In this document: positions 24,181 to 37,799 of the stretch, one piece after another
How the letters are laid out: each line of letters opens with the position of its first letter
Numbering within the stretch: position 1 is the stretch's first letter
Origin: Eriocheir sinensis
Lineage: Eukaryota > Arthropoda > Malacostraca > Decapoda > Varunidae
DNA: 64,000 nucleotides
NCBI RefSeq assembly: GCF_024679095.1
Contig: NW_026111777.1
Span: forward strand, 220,001-284,000
Direction of reading: 5' to 3'
The notes under the pieces: model-generated
Seen by the model: the letters and a program-made list of their open reading frames with translations, nothing else
The model's database searches: none
Told to the model about the DNA's origin: nothing
Position numbers and translations under genes: made by a program

Positions 24181-24192
24181 GTACTTATCCAA

Positions 24193-25084
24193 CAAGAGGT
24201 GTCCTGATAACTCCTCGAACCTCCTTATCAATTTCTGCAACATTCGTGGTCTTCGTTCTAATTTTCATTCTGTGGAACACCATCTCTCCTCCTCTAAACC
24301 TCATCTTCTCTTCCTCACCGAAACACAGGTTTCTGAGGCTACTGACAGCAACCTCTACTCTGTTCCCTCCTACTATCTCTATCCTAAATTTCAATCTAAA
24401 GGTGGATGTTGCGCCTATGTGCGCAACGACATCACTTGCTCTCGTGCCCATGACCTTGACTCTTTCATGAGAAGGGTATCAGGACACCTCTCCTCCTTCT
24501 ACTGATAGTCTTCTACCTCTTAAATTCCGCCGCGATGTTGCCTCTCTTTCTATCTTCTATCGATATTTCCACGCTGACTGCTCTTCTGAACTTGCTAACT
24601 GCATGCCTCCCCCCCCTCCCGCGGCCCCGCTGCACACGACCTTCTACTCATGTTCATCCCTATACTGTCCAAACCCCTAATGCAAGAATTAACCAGCATC
24701 TTCACTCTTTCATCCCTCACGCTGGTAAACTCTGGGACAATCTTCCTTCGTCTGTATTTCCTCCTGCCTACGACTTGAACTCTTTCAAAAGGAGGGTATC
24801 AGGACACCTCTCCTCCCGAAATTGACCTTTCTTTCGGCCACCTCTTTTGATTCTTTTTTGGGAGCAGCGAGTAGCGGGCTTTTTTCTTATTATTGCTTTC
24901 TTTTTTTTGTGCCCTTGAGTGTCTCCTTTATTGTAAAAAAAAAAAAAAAACCCGAAACTGACCTCTCTTTCGGCCACCTCTTTTGATTCTTTTTTTAGAA
25001 GCAGCGAGTAGCGGGCTTTTTTTTATTGTTGTTTCCTTTTTTGTGTGCCCTTGAGCTGCCTCCTTTGTTGTAAAAAAAAAAAAT
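24193..25084 (+). mobile_element. LINE family A mosaic copy A2 (5' end fused to 3' end)
   Basis: Bases 24193-24465 encode the endonuclease N-terminus (LINFCNIRGLRSNFHSVEHH ... [18 protein letters not shown]). At ccttgactctt the sequence switches to the last few codons of ORF2 (RRVSGHLSS). At ctctcctcc it switches back to an earlier RT C-terminal segment (24500-24825) that ends naturally at RRVSGHLSSRN. Two tandem copies of the 3' UTR (ctttcggccacctcttttga ...) with A-tails at about 24935 and 25072 follow. RNA template switching is the likely cause. Confidence 0.8.
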
Positions 25085-25095
25085 AGTTTTCTTCA

Positions 25096-25980
<885 letters not shown>

Positions 25981-26054
25981 CATAACAGTAAATAATTATC
26001 TAAAACTGAATCGGAACTTTAACCTCCAACAGATGCCCACCAAACGAGTCGGTG

Positions 26055-26280
<226 letters not shown>

Positions 26281-26575
26281 AATTAACCTCTTGGTCTGCT
26301 GCGAGTCTCTATCGAGACAGCCAGCCGTTCCCCTACGGAAGACCACAGAGCTCATAGTACCGATCTTTGGGTAGGACTGAGACCACTCACACACAACACA
26401 CCGCGACAACGAGGTCATAACTCCTTGCCTGACGTCGCGTATCTACTCACTGCTAGGTGAACAGGGGCTACACATGAAATAAGATAAATCCAACTTATCT
26501 TCACCCGGCCGGGGAATCGAACCCCGGTCCTTCTGGTTGTGAGGCAGACGTTCTATCCACTGAGCTACCGGACCG
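26281..26575 (-). mobile_element. tRNA-derived SINE (family S2) with (CA)n 3' tail
   Basis: The minus-strand head from 26575 is CGGTCCGGTAGCTCAGTGGA (A box), then GGTTCGATTCC (B box, 26523-26513) and CCGGCCGGGTG. The body runs to aggttaatt at 26281, and its 3' end continues as (CA)n. A second copy at 43759-44052 is nearly identical along its whole length. The head resembles a tRNA with a broken fold, as usual for SINEs. Confidence 0.85.
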
Positions 26576-26604
26576 TGTGTGTGTATGTGTGTGTGTGTGT
26601 GTGC

Positions 26605-26660
<56 letters not shown>
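26576..26660. repeat. (GT)n-(GA)n compound microsatellite
   Basis: A GT array with a few interruptions, then about 38 bp of GA repeats, directly adjoining the 5' side of the S2 SINE. Confidence 0.93.
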
Positions 26661-27428
26661 CCTTCATATTTTATTCTTCAGTATCGTTCGTTTGGTGTTT
26701 ATCGTCATTCAGAATGTGCAAGGGGAAGTGAAATGGTGTATTCAGGGAGAAAGGGGGGAGGGGGTAACCCTTTCTTTCCCTCTTCCCTCTCTGCTATCCT
26801 TTCTTGCTACACCCTTGGCTCCATGTAACATTACCTGGAATTTACCTCCTCCATATTTCATCCTTCAGTGTTATTCAGCCTTCCCTTTTATCCGCTATTC
26901 GGAGTGAATGTCTTCGTATAAGGATTACGCGCCTCGCACTGGGAGTCCCGTGAGGCTCAGCTCCTCCCCGCTGACCCCTGCGTGTGCTGGTCGCCGCATG
27001 GAGGGGCTCGGGGCGTGAACTCCAGGGAATAATTCTGTGCTTTTTCGTTTGGACGTATGTTAACGTTTTTGTTAAATATATATTTTATTTTGTATGGCTA
27101 CCAGTCAATAGGCGGCAAGCTACTCACCGTTGGGTATTATCCTTGTTTTTTACCCTAAGCACCAATGTACCCCTTCCTTCCCCGCATCTTCGCTATAAAC
27201 ACCACACCAACATTATTAACAGCAGTACCGTTACTTTAATAGTACCATCTCAGATAAATTTCACCGTAAGTACGATAGCTATAAAAAATCATCAGTGCCA
27301 CCATCGACACCACCACTAACCAAAGCTTCCACCAACTGCAAGCACCACAGAAGCAATGCTGAAGGCCACCACCACCACCATCACTACTGCCGCCGCATCC
27401 CTTCACCAGAATGTTCTTTATCCCCCAG
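26661..27428. other. Intron sequence before exon 3, no gene seen
   Basis: Mixed-composition intron that becomes CAC/ACC-rich at 27290-27400, ahead of the tatcccccag acceptor. No coding frame with support. Confidence 0.6.
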
Positions 27429-27605
27429 ACGCTCCGGTTTGCGCGGCGGGCGGGGCGGCGCGGGTGCTGGCAGCAGGGCTGGGGCAGCAGGTGAACGTGA
27501 CCTGCCAGGTGGAGGCGGCGCCGTCCGCGGTAAGGTACTCGTGGGTGTTCAACAACTCGCTCACCTCACACCGGCTGCCCGGCGACCAGGTCTTCATCAC
27601 GACAG
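27429..27605 (+). CDS. Sidestep-like exon 3 of 8: first part of last Ig domain
   Basis: The acceptor is tatcccccag; the donor is ACA G|GTGTGT, an unusual GTGTGT donor that runs towards a (GT)n tract. The T left by exon 2 plus AC gives Tyr97, restoring the family motif VNYAPVC. Residues 98-155 include GLGQQVNVTCQVEAAPSAVRYSWVFNNS, with B-strand Cys122 and C-strand Trp135. Sequons NVT (119) and NNS (138) could be N-glycosylated. The extra Cys101 probably pairs with Cys188 in exon 4; this is inference. The exon is GC-rich compared with the flanking intron. It is 177 nt with phase-1 borders on both sides, so skipping it would keep frame. Confidence 0.88.
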
Positions 27606-27646
27606 GTGTGTGTTTGTCAGGGAGTTGTAATTCATCATTGCTAGAT

Positions 27647-27649
<3 letters not shown>

Positions 27650-27720
<71 letters not shown>
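27650..27720. repeat. (GT)n microsatellite
   Basis: A perfect GT array 45 bp after the donor of exon 3, continuous with the (CA)n tail of the minus-strand SINE that follows. Confidence 0.95.
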
Positions 27721-27724
<4 letters not shown>

Positions 27725-27978
27725 TCACTACGGCCTGACCACGTGTTGGACTCGTAGTCGCCAGCAGGTACCTCCCGACATGAGCAAGTGCTCTTTATCG
27801 TCAATCTATGGGTACTGCCAGGACCTCACACACCACACACCCCACCCCCCTTGCTCAAGGGGGAACAGTAAGCACTCCTAGTCAACGGAAATAATCCGGC
27901 CTGAGCGGGCTCGAACCGCCGCCCTGTCAGACCGTGAAGCCTGACAGCGCAGCGCTCTAACCAGTTGGCCAAGAGGAG
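27721..27978 (-). mobile_element. tRNA-derived SINE (family S3) with (CA)n 3' tail
   Basis: The minus strand from about 27976 reads CCTCTTGGCCAACTGGTTAG (A box), and the B box GGTTCGAGCC is the complement of 27917-27908. It ends in gaattacac merging with the (CA)n at 27720. The head is tRNA-like but the acceptor stem does not pair, so I do not call a tRNA gene. Confidence 0.7.
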
Positions 27979-28049
27979 TAGGTAGGAAGACACCTACTGA
28001 ACGGGCGTGAGCTACTCCCGGTGAGGATATATGGGAAGCGAGGAGGGTG

Positions 28050-31030
28050 CTGAAACCCTTCAAAGACCCTTCCCATGTCCTCACTAACCGTTTCCCTTTT
28101 GTCTCATCAACACCAGAGAGCAGTTCAGCATGCTCTCTAAAGACAGTTCCTCTCTCTTTCTACACCACAATACATTCACACAACACACAAACCTTTTCCC
28201 AAAATTCAAAATTCAAAATGGCGAAAAATAATACTGCCTCAGGTTCCCCGTGGGGGTGAACCATAAATTCCCCCAGGGAGGACTCCCCTTTTGGCTGCCG
28301 ACTTGAGAGGTGTCCTTATAACTCCTCGAACTCCTCTTTATCAATTTCTGCAACATTCGCTGTCTTCGTTCTAATTTTCGTCCTGTGGAACACCATCTCT
28401 CCTCCTCTAAACCTCACCTTCTCTTCCTCACCGAAACACAGGTTTCTGAGGCTACTGACAGCAACCTCTACTCTGTTCCCCCCTACTATCTCTATCATAA
28501 ATTTCAATGCAAAGCTGGATGTTGCGCCTACGTGCGCAACGACATCACTTGCTCTCGTGCCCATGACCTTGACTCTTCTGAATTTCCCACCATCTGGCTA
28601 AGACTTCATTGTCATTCTATTACTAAATACATCTGTGCTGTTTATCTCTCACCTAACTTTTCTAACTATGTAAAATTATTTGACTATTTGAACTCTAAAG
28701 TGGATCACATCTTGACTCACTCTCCCTTCGCTGAAATCTCCATCTTGGGAGATTTCAATGTTCACCACCAGCTTTGGCTTTCATCCTCTTTCACTGACCA
28801 GCCTGGTGAACAAGCCTACAACTTTGCTCTCCTCAACGACCTAGAGCAGTTGCTTCAACACCCTACTCGTATTCCTGACCGTCTTGGAGACAGGCCCAAC
28901 ATTCTAGACCTCTTCCTTACCTCTAATCCTTATGCTTACTCTGTCAAACTGTTATCTCCGTTGGGCTCCTCCGATCATAACCTTATTACTGTATCCTATC
29001 ATCCTGTACCATCTCTGGATCCACCGAAGAGGAGGCGATGCTGGCATTGCTAGCTTCTGTGGGACGACCCGACCTGAGATGTCCCATTCCAATGAATGAT
29101 TACTGCTTCCAGGAGAGAGACCCCTCTGTGTGTGCCCAGGGCATCACAGAGGTGATTGTCTCTGGAATGGAGGCATTCATTCCACGTTCTTTCTGTACTC
29201 CTCATGCTAAAAAGCCTTGGTTTAATCATGCTTGTTCTCGTGCTATTAAAGATAGAGAGGCAGCTCACGAAAGGTTCCAGAGGCTTCGAACTCCCGGTAA
29301 CTTTGACCTTTACCTTTCAGCCCGGAATCGTGCCAAATCTATTCTCCGACTTACCAAAACTTCTTTTATCAATAGAAAATGTCAACACCTTGCTTCTTCT
29401 AATTCTTCCCGTGACTTCTGGCATCTAGCCAAAAATATCTCCTCCAATTTCACTTCTTCCTCTTTCCCTCCTCTCCTTAACCCTGACGGCAGCGCTGCCG
29501 TTTCATCTGTCTCTAAGGCTGTAAGAACGCCACCGTGGACGATTCTGGGCATATTCCTCCTACTCATCCCCCCTCTGACTCCTTTATGCCTGTTATAAAG
29601 ATTCTTCCAAATGTTTTCTATGCCCTCTCTGGCCTCAACTCTCAGAAGGCTTATGGACCTGATGGAGTGTCTCCTATTGTCCTTATAATCTGTGCTTCCG
29701 TGCTGACACCCTGCCTGGTCAAACTCTTTCGTCTCTGCCTATCAACATCTACCTTTTCTTCCTGCTGGAAGTATGCCTTTGTACAGCCTGTTCCTAAGAA
29801 GGGTGACCGTTCCGATCCCTCAAACTACCGCCCTATAGCTTTACTTTCCTGTCTATCTAAAGCTTTTGAATCAGTCCTTAACCGGAAGATTCAAAAGCAC
29901 CTTTCCACTTATAACCTTCTATCTGATCGCCAGTATGGGTTCCGCAAGGGGCGTTCTACTGGTCTTTTCTTTCCAAACTGACCTCTTTCGGATTCTATCC
30001 CTCTCTCTGTTCCTTTATCTCCAGTTTCCTTTCCGGCCGTTCTATCTCTGCGGTGGTAGACGGTCAATGTTCTTCCCCTAAACCTATCAACAGTGGTGTT
30101 CCACAGGGCTCTGTCCTATCACCCACTCTCTTCCTGTTATTCATCAATGATCTTCTTTCCTTAACAAACTGTCCTGTCCACTCATACGCCGACGACTCCA
30201 CTCTACATTATTCAACTTCTTTCAATAGAAGGCCATCCCAACAGGAAGTACACGACTCCAGACTGGAGGCTGCAGAACGCTTAACTTCAGACGTTGCTAT
30301 CATTTCTGATTGGGGCAGAAGGAACCTTGTGTCCTTCAATGCCTCAAAAACTCAATTTCCCCACCTATCATCTCGACACAATCTTCCAAACACCTATCCC
30401 CTATTCTTCGACAACACTCAGCTGTCACCATCTTCAACACTAAACATCCTCGGTCTATCCTTAACTCAAAATCTCAACTGGAAACTTCACATCTCCTCTC
30501 TCGCTAAATCAGCTTCCTCGAGGTTGGGCGTTCTGCATCGTCTCCGCCAGTTCTTCTCCTCCGCGCAGTTGCTATCCATATACAGGGGCCTTGTCCGCCC
30601 TCGTATGGAGTATGCATCTCACGTGTGGGGGGGCTCCACTCACACAGCTCTTCTGACCAGAGTGGAGTCTAAGGCTCTTCGTCTCATCAGCTCTCCTCCT
30701 CCTACTGATAGTCTTCTACCTCTTAAATTCCGTCGCGATGTTGCCTCTCTTTTTATCTTCTATTGATATTTCCACGCTGACTGCTCTTCTGAACTTGCTA
30801 ACTGCATGCCTCCCCCCCTCCTGCTGCCCCGCTGCACACGACTTTTTACTCATGCTCATCCCTATACTGTCCAAACCCCTTATGCAAGAGTTAACCAGCA
30901 TCTTCACTCTTTCATCCCTTACGCTGGTAAACTCTGGAACAATCTTCCTTCATCTGTATTTCCTCCTGCCTACGACTTGAACTCTTTCAAGCGGAGGGTA
31001 TCAGGACACCTCTCCTCCCGAAATTTACGT
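28050..31030 (+). mobile_element. LINE family A, near-full ORF2 (copy A1)
   Basis: The 5' part (28050-28300) is GC-moderate with an ATG at 28218, perhaps a 5' leader or ORF1 fragment. ORF2 begins near 28320 and ends at 31024 (RRVSGHLSSRN plus stop). It carries endonuclease and reverse transcriptase segments in sequence, split by frameshifts near 28340, 29045, 29530, 29975 and 30765. Relatives in this window are at 1431, 24193 and 31609. The family resembles Jockey/BS-type LINEs; the clade is tentative. Confidence 0.8.
28385..30980 (+). pseudogene. LINE A1 ORF2: endonuclease plus reverse transcriptase, frameshifted
   Basis: Endonuclease: [20 protein letters not shown] (catalytic Glu), [30 protein letters not shown] (GDFN block), [11 protein letters not shown] (SDH block). 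RT: AYGPDGVSPIVLI, PVPKKGDRSDPSNYRPIALL, SDRQYGFRKGRSTG, then a gap where the A box should be, INSGVPQGSVLSPTLFLLFI, HSYADDSTLHYST with both catalytic Asp, then LGLSLTQNLNWKLHISSLAK. About 100 codons around the A box seem missing near 29975-30050, so it cannot be active. Confidence 0.78.
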
Positions 31031-31035
31031 TTCTT

Positions 31036-31036
<1 letters not shown>

Positions 31037-31078
<42 letters not shown>

Positions 31079-31086
31079 CATTATTA

Positions 31087-31121
<35 letters not shown>

Positions 31122-31134
31122 TTTATTTTTATTA

Positions 31135-31232
<98 letters not shown>

Positions 31233-31250
31233 TTTATAATTATTATTATT
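31037..31250. repeat. (TTA)n microsatellite, about 210 bp
   Basis: An imperfect ATT/TTA array directly after the ORF2 stop of LINE A1, where related copies have a 3' UTR. The expansion has replaced or displaced the normal tail. Confidence 0.95.
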
Positions 31251-31608
31251 AATACTGAACCCCCGGATGCCGAATGTGTGACAGACCACATTTTTTTTGT
31301 GAGTCAATGCGTGAACTTCCGTAAAGGGAAGAGAAACCAAAATAGAGAACACCAAAGCCTTGCATCCTCGGCAGTCTGATACATGCGAGGAATGAAACAA
31401 ATTCGAAATAGAAACGGTTTCGTGAATCGTGGAGAAGGAACACAACTCGAACGGTAGAAGCCCATTTTCCGACCAGCTGGCCTGGACTGATCGAGATAAA
31501 CTGCAAATAAAAGTAAGTTTACTGGCGGAATGCAAAAATTATTCGAATGACCTAAATCGATTTTTTTAACAGCTAAAGAAACAGCTCAAGGTCAACAAAA
31601 AAAGGTGT
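31251..31608. other. Short intron segment, nothing recognised
   Basis: Unique-looking DNA between two family A LINE copies; no frame or repeat of note. Confidence 0.5.
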
Positions 31609-32199
31609 AAAAAAAAAAGCCCGCTAATCGCTGTTCCTACAGAGACAAAAGTTATCAGCGGCCAAAAGAGAGGTCAATTTCGGGAGGAGAGGAGTCTTGA
31701 TACACTCCTCTTGAAAGAATTCAAGTCAAAGGCAGGAGGAAATATAGACGAAGGAAGGCTGTTCCAGAGTTTACCAGTGTAAGGGATGAAAGAATGATGC
31801 TGGTTAACTCTAGCATAAGGGCTTTGGACAGTATAGGGATGAGCATGAGTAGAAAGTCGTGTGCAGCGGGGCCGCGGGAGGAGGGAAGGCATGCAGTTAG
31901 CAAGTTCAGAAGAGCAGTCAGCATGAAAATATCGATAGAAGATAGAAAGAGAGGCAACATGGCGGCGGACTTTAAGAGGTAGAAGACTTTCAGTATGAGG
32001 AGGAGAGCTGATGAGACGAAGAGCCTTAGACTCCACTCTGTCCAGGAGAGCTGTGAGGGTGGAGCACCCCCACACATGAGATGCATACTCCATACGAGGG
32101 CAGACAAGCCCCTGTAAATGGATAGCAACTGTGCGGGGGAGAAGAACTGGGGGAGACGGCACAGAACGCCCAGCCTCGAGGAAGCTGATTTAGTATATC
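31609..32199 (-). mobile_element. LINE family A 3' fragment (copy A3), inverted
   Basis: On the minus strand the fragment opens within the RT C-terminal domain (IYRGLSALVWSMHLMC and, in the other frame, RMEYASHVWG). It ends at FKRSVSRLLSSRN with its stop near 31674, followed by a 3' UTR and an A-run at 31609-31618. At the fragment start, ttcctcgaggctgggcgttc matches copies A1 and the 1431 insert. A frameshift near 32050 breaks it. Confidence 0.78.
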
Positions 32200-33225
<1,026 letters not shown>

Positions 33226-33644
33226 CAGCCTTTTATTTCGGAAAGAAACTACAAAGGCTAAATCTTTTATCGCCTAGTCTATATGAGCTCTCCTTTATTT
33301 ATCTGCTGTCTCTTTCTCGCCACATTCTCTCATCCACTTTTTCCTCTTTTTTTTCTCTTATTTTTCTGTCTTTCATATATTATACTCTTCTCTCAATTCC
33401 TTTCCTATCTTTTCTTATTTTCCTTTCCTCCTTTCCCTACTTCCGTTTGCTACCCCCTCCACCTCTTCACTTTTCATGTCCTTTCTTCTCCCTCCCTCAC
33501 TCCCTCCCGTCCCTCGCTTTTCACCTGAGAGAGATTCACAACGATAGAATATTCCCTGTCGCTCAATGCATTTTTCCTTTCCTGAACAACCAGCAAAGCT
33601 GTTTTATTTCCTCAGCATAGCCCTTCTCACCCCCCCCCTCCCCG

Positions 33645-33762
<118 letters not shown>

Positions 33763-33906
33763 ATTTAAACTTATTTTAGGAGCCGTATATTGATGTTAAC
33801 GACGCGAACGAGCGAGCGCACGAAAACACAGGACACAGAAAATACGGATGCAGTTTTCAAGACTTAAAGTGACACTTTCTCTCGAGTCACTATTTCAAAA
33901 GCCTTA

Positions 33907-34443
<537 letters not shown>

Positions 34444-34599
34444 CATATACCTGCCAGTCAACTTTATACATTTTCCCCTTACGTTGAAAATCCTTTCTTT
34501 ATTCCTCACTTTCTCCCTTTATCCGACCCTTCCTGGCGTGTTCCTCCCTTTCTTCTTTACTTTTTTTTTTGTTCCATTATTATTTCCCTTCTTCCTCAC

Positions 34600-35340
34600 T
34601 TTACTTGCTCCATACTGAAACTGAGAGAGACCTGACTACGCCCTACAGCATTCTGGACCAACTGCAGAGCTGGACGCAAGACAACCACGTCACCATCAAT
34701 ACCAACAAGACGGTGGTGATGCATCTCCACACCTACACCACTGCCATCCCACCGCCAGCTCTGAAGGTTGGCCATCACTAGCTGCAGGTGGTTGAATCCA
34801 CCAAACTACTTGGAGTTACCTTGGACAGCAAGCTAAGCTGGGGCAAGCACGTCACCACCATCATCAGGGCAGTAACTACAAATTTTTCATGTTGAGGCGC
34901 ATGAAAGCACTGGGAGCCCCCAAAAGGACGCTCAAGGACCTGTACACCACCTTCATCCTCCCCAGACTCCTTTACGCCTCACCTGCTTGGGCTTCCTCCA
35001 TCAACAAGACCCAGCACGCCAACTAGATAGAGTGCAGAAGCGGGCTTGCAGACAAATTTTGGGCAGTTTTTACACCAACTACGAGAACGCACTCACCAAG
35101 CTGAATCTGCCCACCCTTCAGGACCGTTACCACATAAACCTATCCAAATTCGGCAAGTCCCTACTCCAACCCCACCATAGGTGCCAAGATTTACATAGAT
35201 CCTCCCCCATCAGACACCACATGGTCCAGTCAGGTGGTCTGTCCTTAAACCTAAGTGATTTTACATTAATCAGATGGCTCCAAAACGTTGACTATACCAT
35301 GCACTTGCCAAGGGTATAAATGCCTCCATGATCAGTCTGA
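34600..35340 (+). mobile_element. LINE reverse-transcriptase C-terminal relic with CR1-type 3' segment
   Basis: The frames, with shifts, read ILDQLQSWTQDNHVTINTNK, VVESTKLLGVTLDSKLSWGK, FMLRRMKALGAPKRTLKDLY and LDRVQKRACRQILGSFYTNY. This is the post-catalytic RT region of a LINE. From 35180 to 35300 the sequence switches to the segment ggtggtctgtccttaaacct / attttacattaatcagatgg shared with the 3' ends of the CR1-like copies at 40.9, 48.3 and 50.3 kb. It is either a chimeric copy or an insertion. Confidence 0.65.
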
Positions 35341-35362
35341 CAGGCCCACCCCAACACACACC

Positions 35363-35365
<3 letters not shown>

Positions 35366-35403
<38 letters not shown>

Positions 35404-35543
35404 AAAGTTGGTGATTTAAGTTAGAGAGAGTTGGATGAAACGGGATGCAAACGGAACGGCGCGGGCGTAACTCTTTTCGTATGTCACAACTAAGTAAATA
35501 CAACTAGGTAACACACACACGCACACCACACACACACAAACTG

Positions 35544-35620
<77 letters not shown>

Positions 35621-35622
35621 CA
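35366..35622. repeat. Two (CA)n arrays
   Basis: CA arrays at 35366-35402 and 35510-35622, with about 100 bp of ordinary DNA between them. Confidence 0.93.
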
Positions 35623-35712
35623 ACCACCCTTCCCCATTATTCATCACAATTTTTTTATTGTACTTTGTGTATTTACAGCCTTTGGCTACCAACAAATGGA
35701 ATAAACCACATT

Positions 35713-35736
35713 AATGTTATTATTATTATTATTCTT

Positions 35737-35790
<54 letters not shown>

Positions 35791-35792
35791 GT

Positions 35793-35838
<46 letters not shown>

Positions 35839-35862
35839 CGGTAATTATTATTATTATTACAT
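35713..35862. repeat. (TTA)n microsatellite
   Basis: An imperfect ATT array of about 150 bp. Confidence 0.93.
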
Positions 35863-35869
35863 ATACTCT

Positions 35870-37440
35870 CACAAAGATATATAGGAGAATAAAGCCAGTC
35901 TTCAAACCGTGATAGCTCCTCCACCAGAACTCTTTTTTTATCACTTTTATGTCCATTCCATAAATCTATCAAATCACCATATGAAGCTTCCCATTGTATT
36001 AGTTAAGCACTGCTTATTCTGTTTCTAGACATCTACTACTCTCTTTGTATAACTCTCCTCTTCCGATTTTTACATCATCATCACACATGCGCACAAATAT
36101 CGGGCGTGTTTTACACCGTGCATGAAGTCCAAATATAGCATTGCCAAACTGATAGTATGAGTTTACCTTTCCTCGTAAGGGATTGAGGTTATTCTTTATT
36201 TTTCGTCTCGCCGTAATAGAGTCTGTGTCATGCGCGTTACATACTATTTGAGAATGGATGGAAGGAAAATACGTTGCTCACTCTGCACCGAGTCGTATAA
36301 GTGCTTCAATGCTGCCACCACCGCCACTCACTTCCAGCGCCAGCACCACCACCAGTAAACAAACAAACCCAACAGTAACAAACAGAGCATCAGTTGCTCC
36401 CGTACATATTAAACGAGCTGGTACATTAATTTGCATTAATTTCGCAACAAAATATTGCTAATCAACAGGAAGACAAGAATTGTTTTTTTATATATATCTG
36501 GGCACACAAACACAATGATAAATTTTGAAGTATTCGTCACCGCTCAGAATACGCGCTTCCCTTTGTATTCGTCGCGACTAGAATATTTTATCAGATCATC
36601 AATTATTCGAATACGAATGCGAATACATCATAAATACGCCCGATTGCATCTGAATACTAACAATAACGAATAATGAACATCATATCCTGGAAGAGGTAGT
36701 GGTGGCTGTGGTTAAGAAGGGGATGTGAAACAGAAAGAAGAATAAAAAAAAAAATGAAGAAAACAGGTAAGGATTAGTGATGATAAAGCGTGATTATAAG
36801 GCGATTAAAGGGTCCTCCTGCCCATATGGTACGTCCAATAGCTTTGAGGCTCTTAGTATGTTATGTGTTTCCTGTAAATATATGACATTTTGTGAATTTT
36901 GGGTGAAATTTGGGTAAAGTATAGGGAGATCATCAAATAAAGTGTTTTTTTTTTTTCACAGACTACTTTTTCAGTTAATTCGGTGCAAAAAAAAAGCATA
37001 AAATTTGTTTACATATGCCATTTTGTATCCATAAAATTTTGATATGTTGTTTGTCTTCGAACAAAAAAAAAATGCTATTTTTTGCTACACCTACAATTTT
37101 CTATACTGTGGTCCTGTTTTCTTTTATATTTTCGAAATTTCATCCAGTAAACAAAATATTTGCCCTTTAGTTTAGAATAGTTTTAGTTGATACCAAACAA
37201 AAGTCGGACAAGACTTTTTTTTCCTGATTTAAGCAGAAATTTTTTGAAGGTGTAAAAACTACTTTTCATAGAATTTTTGGCTCCTCTAAGATTTTTTTTT
37301 CCGTTTTAATCCACATGTCTTGTCATTTGTATTTATCTGATTGGTAATGAAGTTTTCTAGCAAATTATTGTGTGTATACCTCTTTTTTGTTGACTTACAG
37401 GAGAATGACATCAAGGCATCTGGTCTCCCTTTATAAAAAA
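35870..37440. other. AT-rich intron sequence, nothing recognised
   Basis: Long T-rich and A-rich runs; no supported frame. A short ORF at 36258 shows no motif and no splice context. Confidence 0.55.
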
Positions 37441-37524
37441 AAGTATTACTCACTCGCAAGGTGAGGTGTCGAAGAAAACTACCTTCCTTATCGTAGAAAT
37501 TTTGGTCAAGTATTCCTGCACGAC

Positions 37525-37790
37525 GTACTGGGCACTTCTGTCTCGCGATGAGTGTCTGTAGCTGGGAAGCGACAGGGTGATAAATTTCGCTTGTATCAGG
37601 AGGAGGAGGGTGTCAGAAGGCCCCTCACCTTCTTTTTTTATTTTAAAGAGGTTACGGTCAAGAGGCTCCTAGTACTAACTGCCTGGGCACTTCTTGTCTG
37701 CGATGAGTGTCTGTGTAGCTGGAAAGTGACAGGTGATAAAAGTTTCTGCTTGTATCAGGAGGAGGAGGGTTCAACTGATCACTTCTGTGC
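37525..37790. repeat. Direct duplication, roughly 90-bp units 155 bp apart
   Basis: gcgatgagtgtctg followed by tagctgg and gtgataaa...tgtatcaggaggaggagggt occurs at about 37545-37612 and again at about 37700-37772 with small indels. Confidence 0.75.
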
Positions 37791-37799
37791 ATAATTTGT

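Noticed and set aside
26500..26575. Possible tRNA gene (A and B boxes present)
   Set aside because: The stems do not close into a cloverleaf, a second diverged copy exists at 43.98 kb, and a SINE body plus (CA)n tail follow.
27898..27976. Possible tRNA gene on the minus strand
   Set aside because: The acceptor stem does not pair and it is attached to a SINE-like body with a (CA)n tail.
31025..31535. Asn-rich frame on the minus strand
   Set aside because: Translation of the (TTA)n array.
36258..36461. 67-codon frame on the + strand
   Set aside because: Ser/Thr/Pro-rich chance frame in AT-rich intron with no supporting signal.
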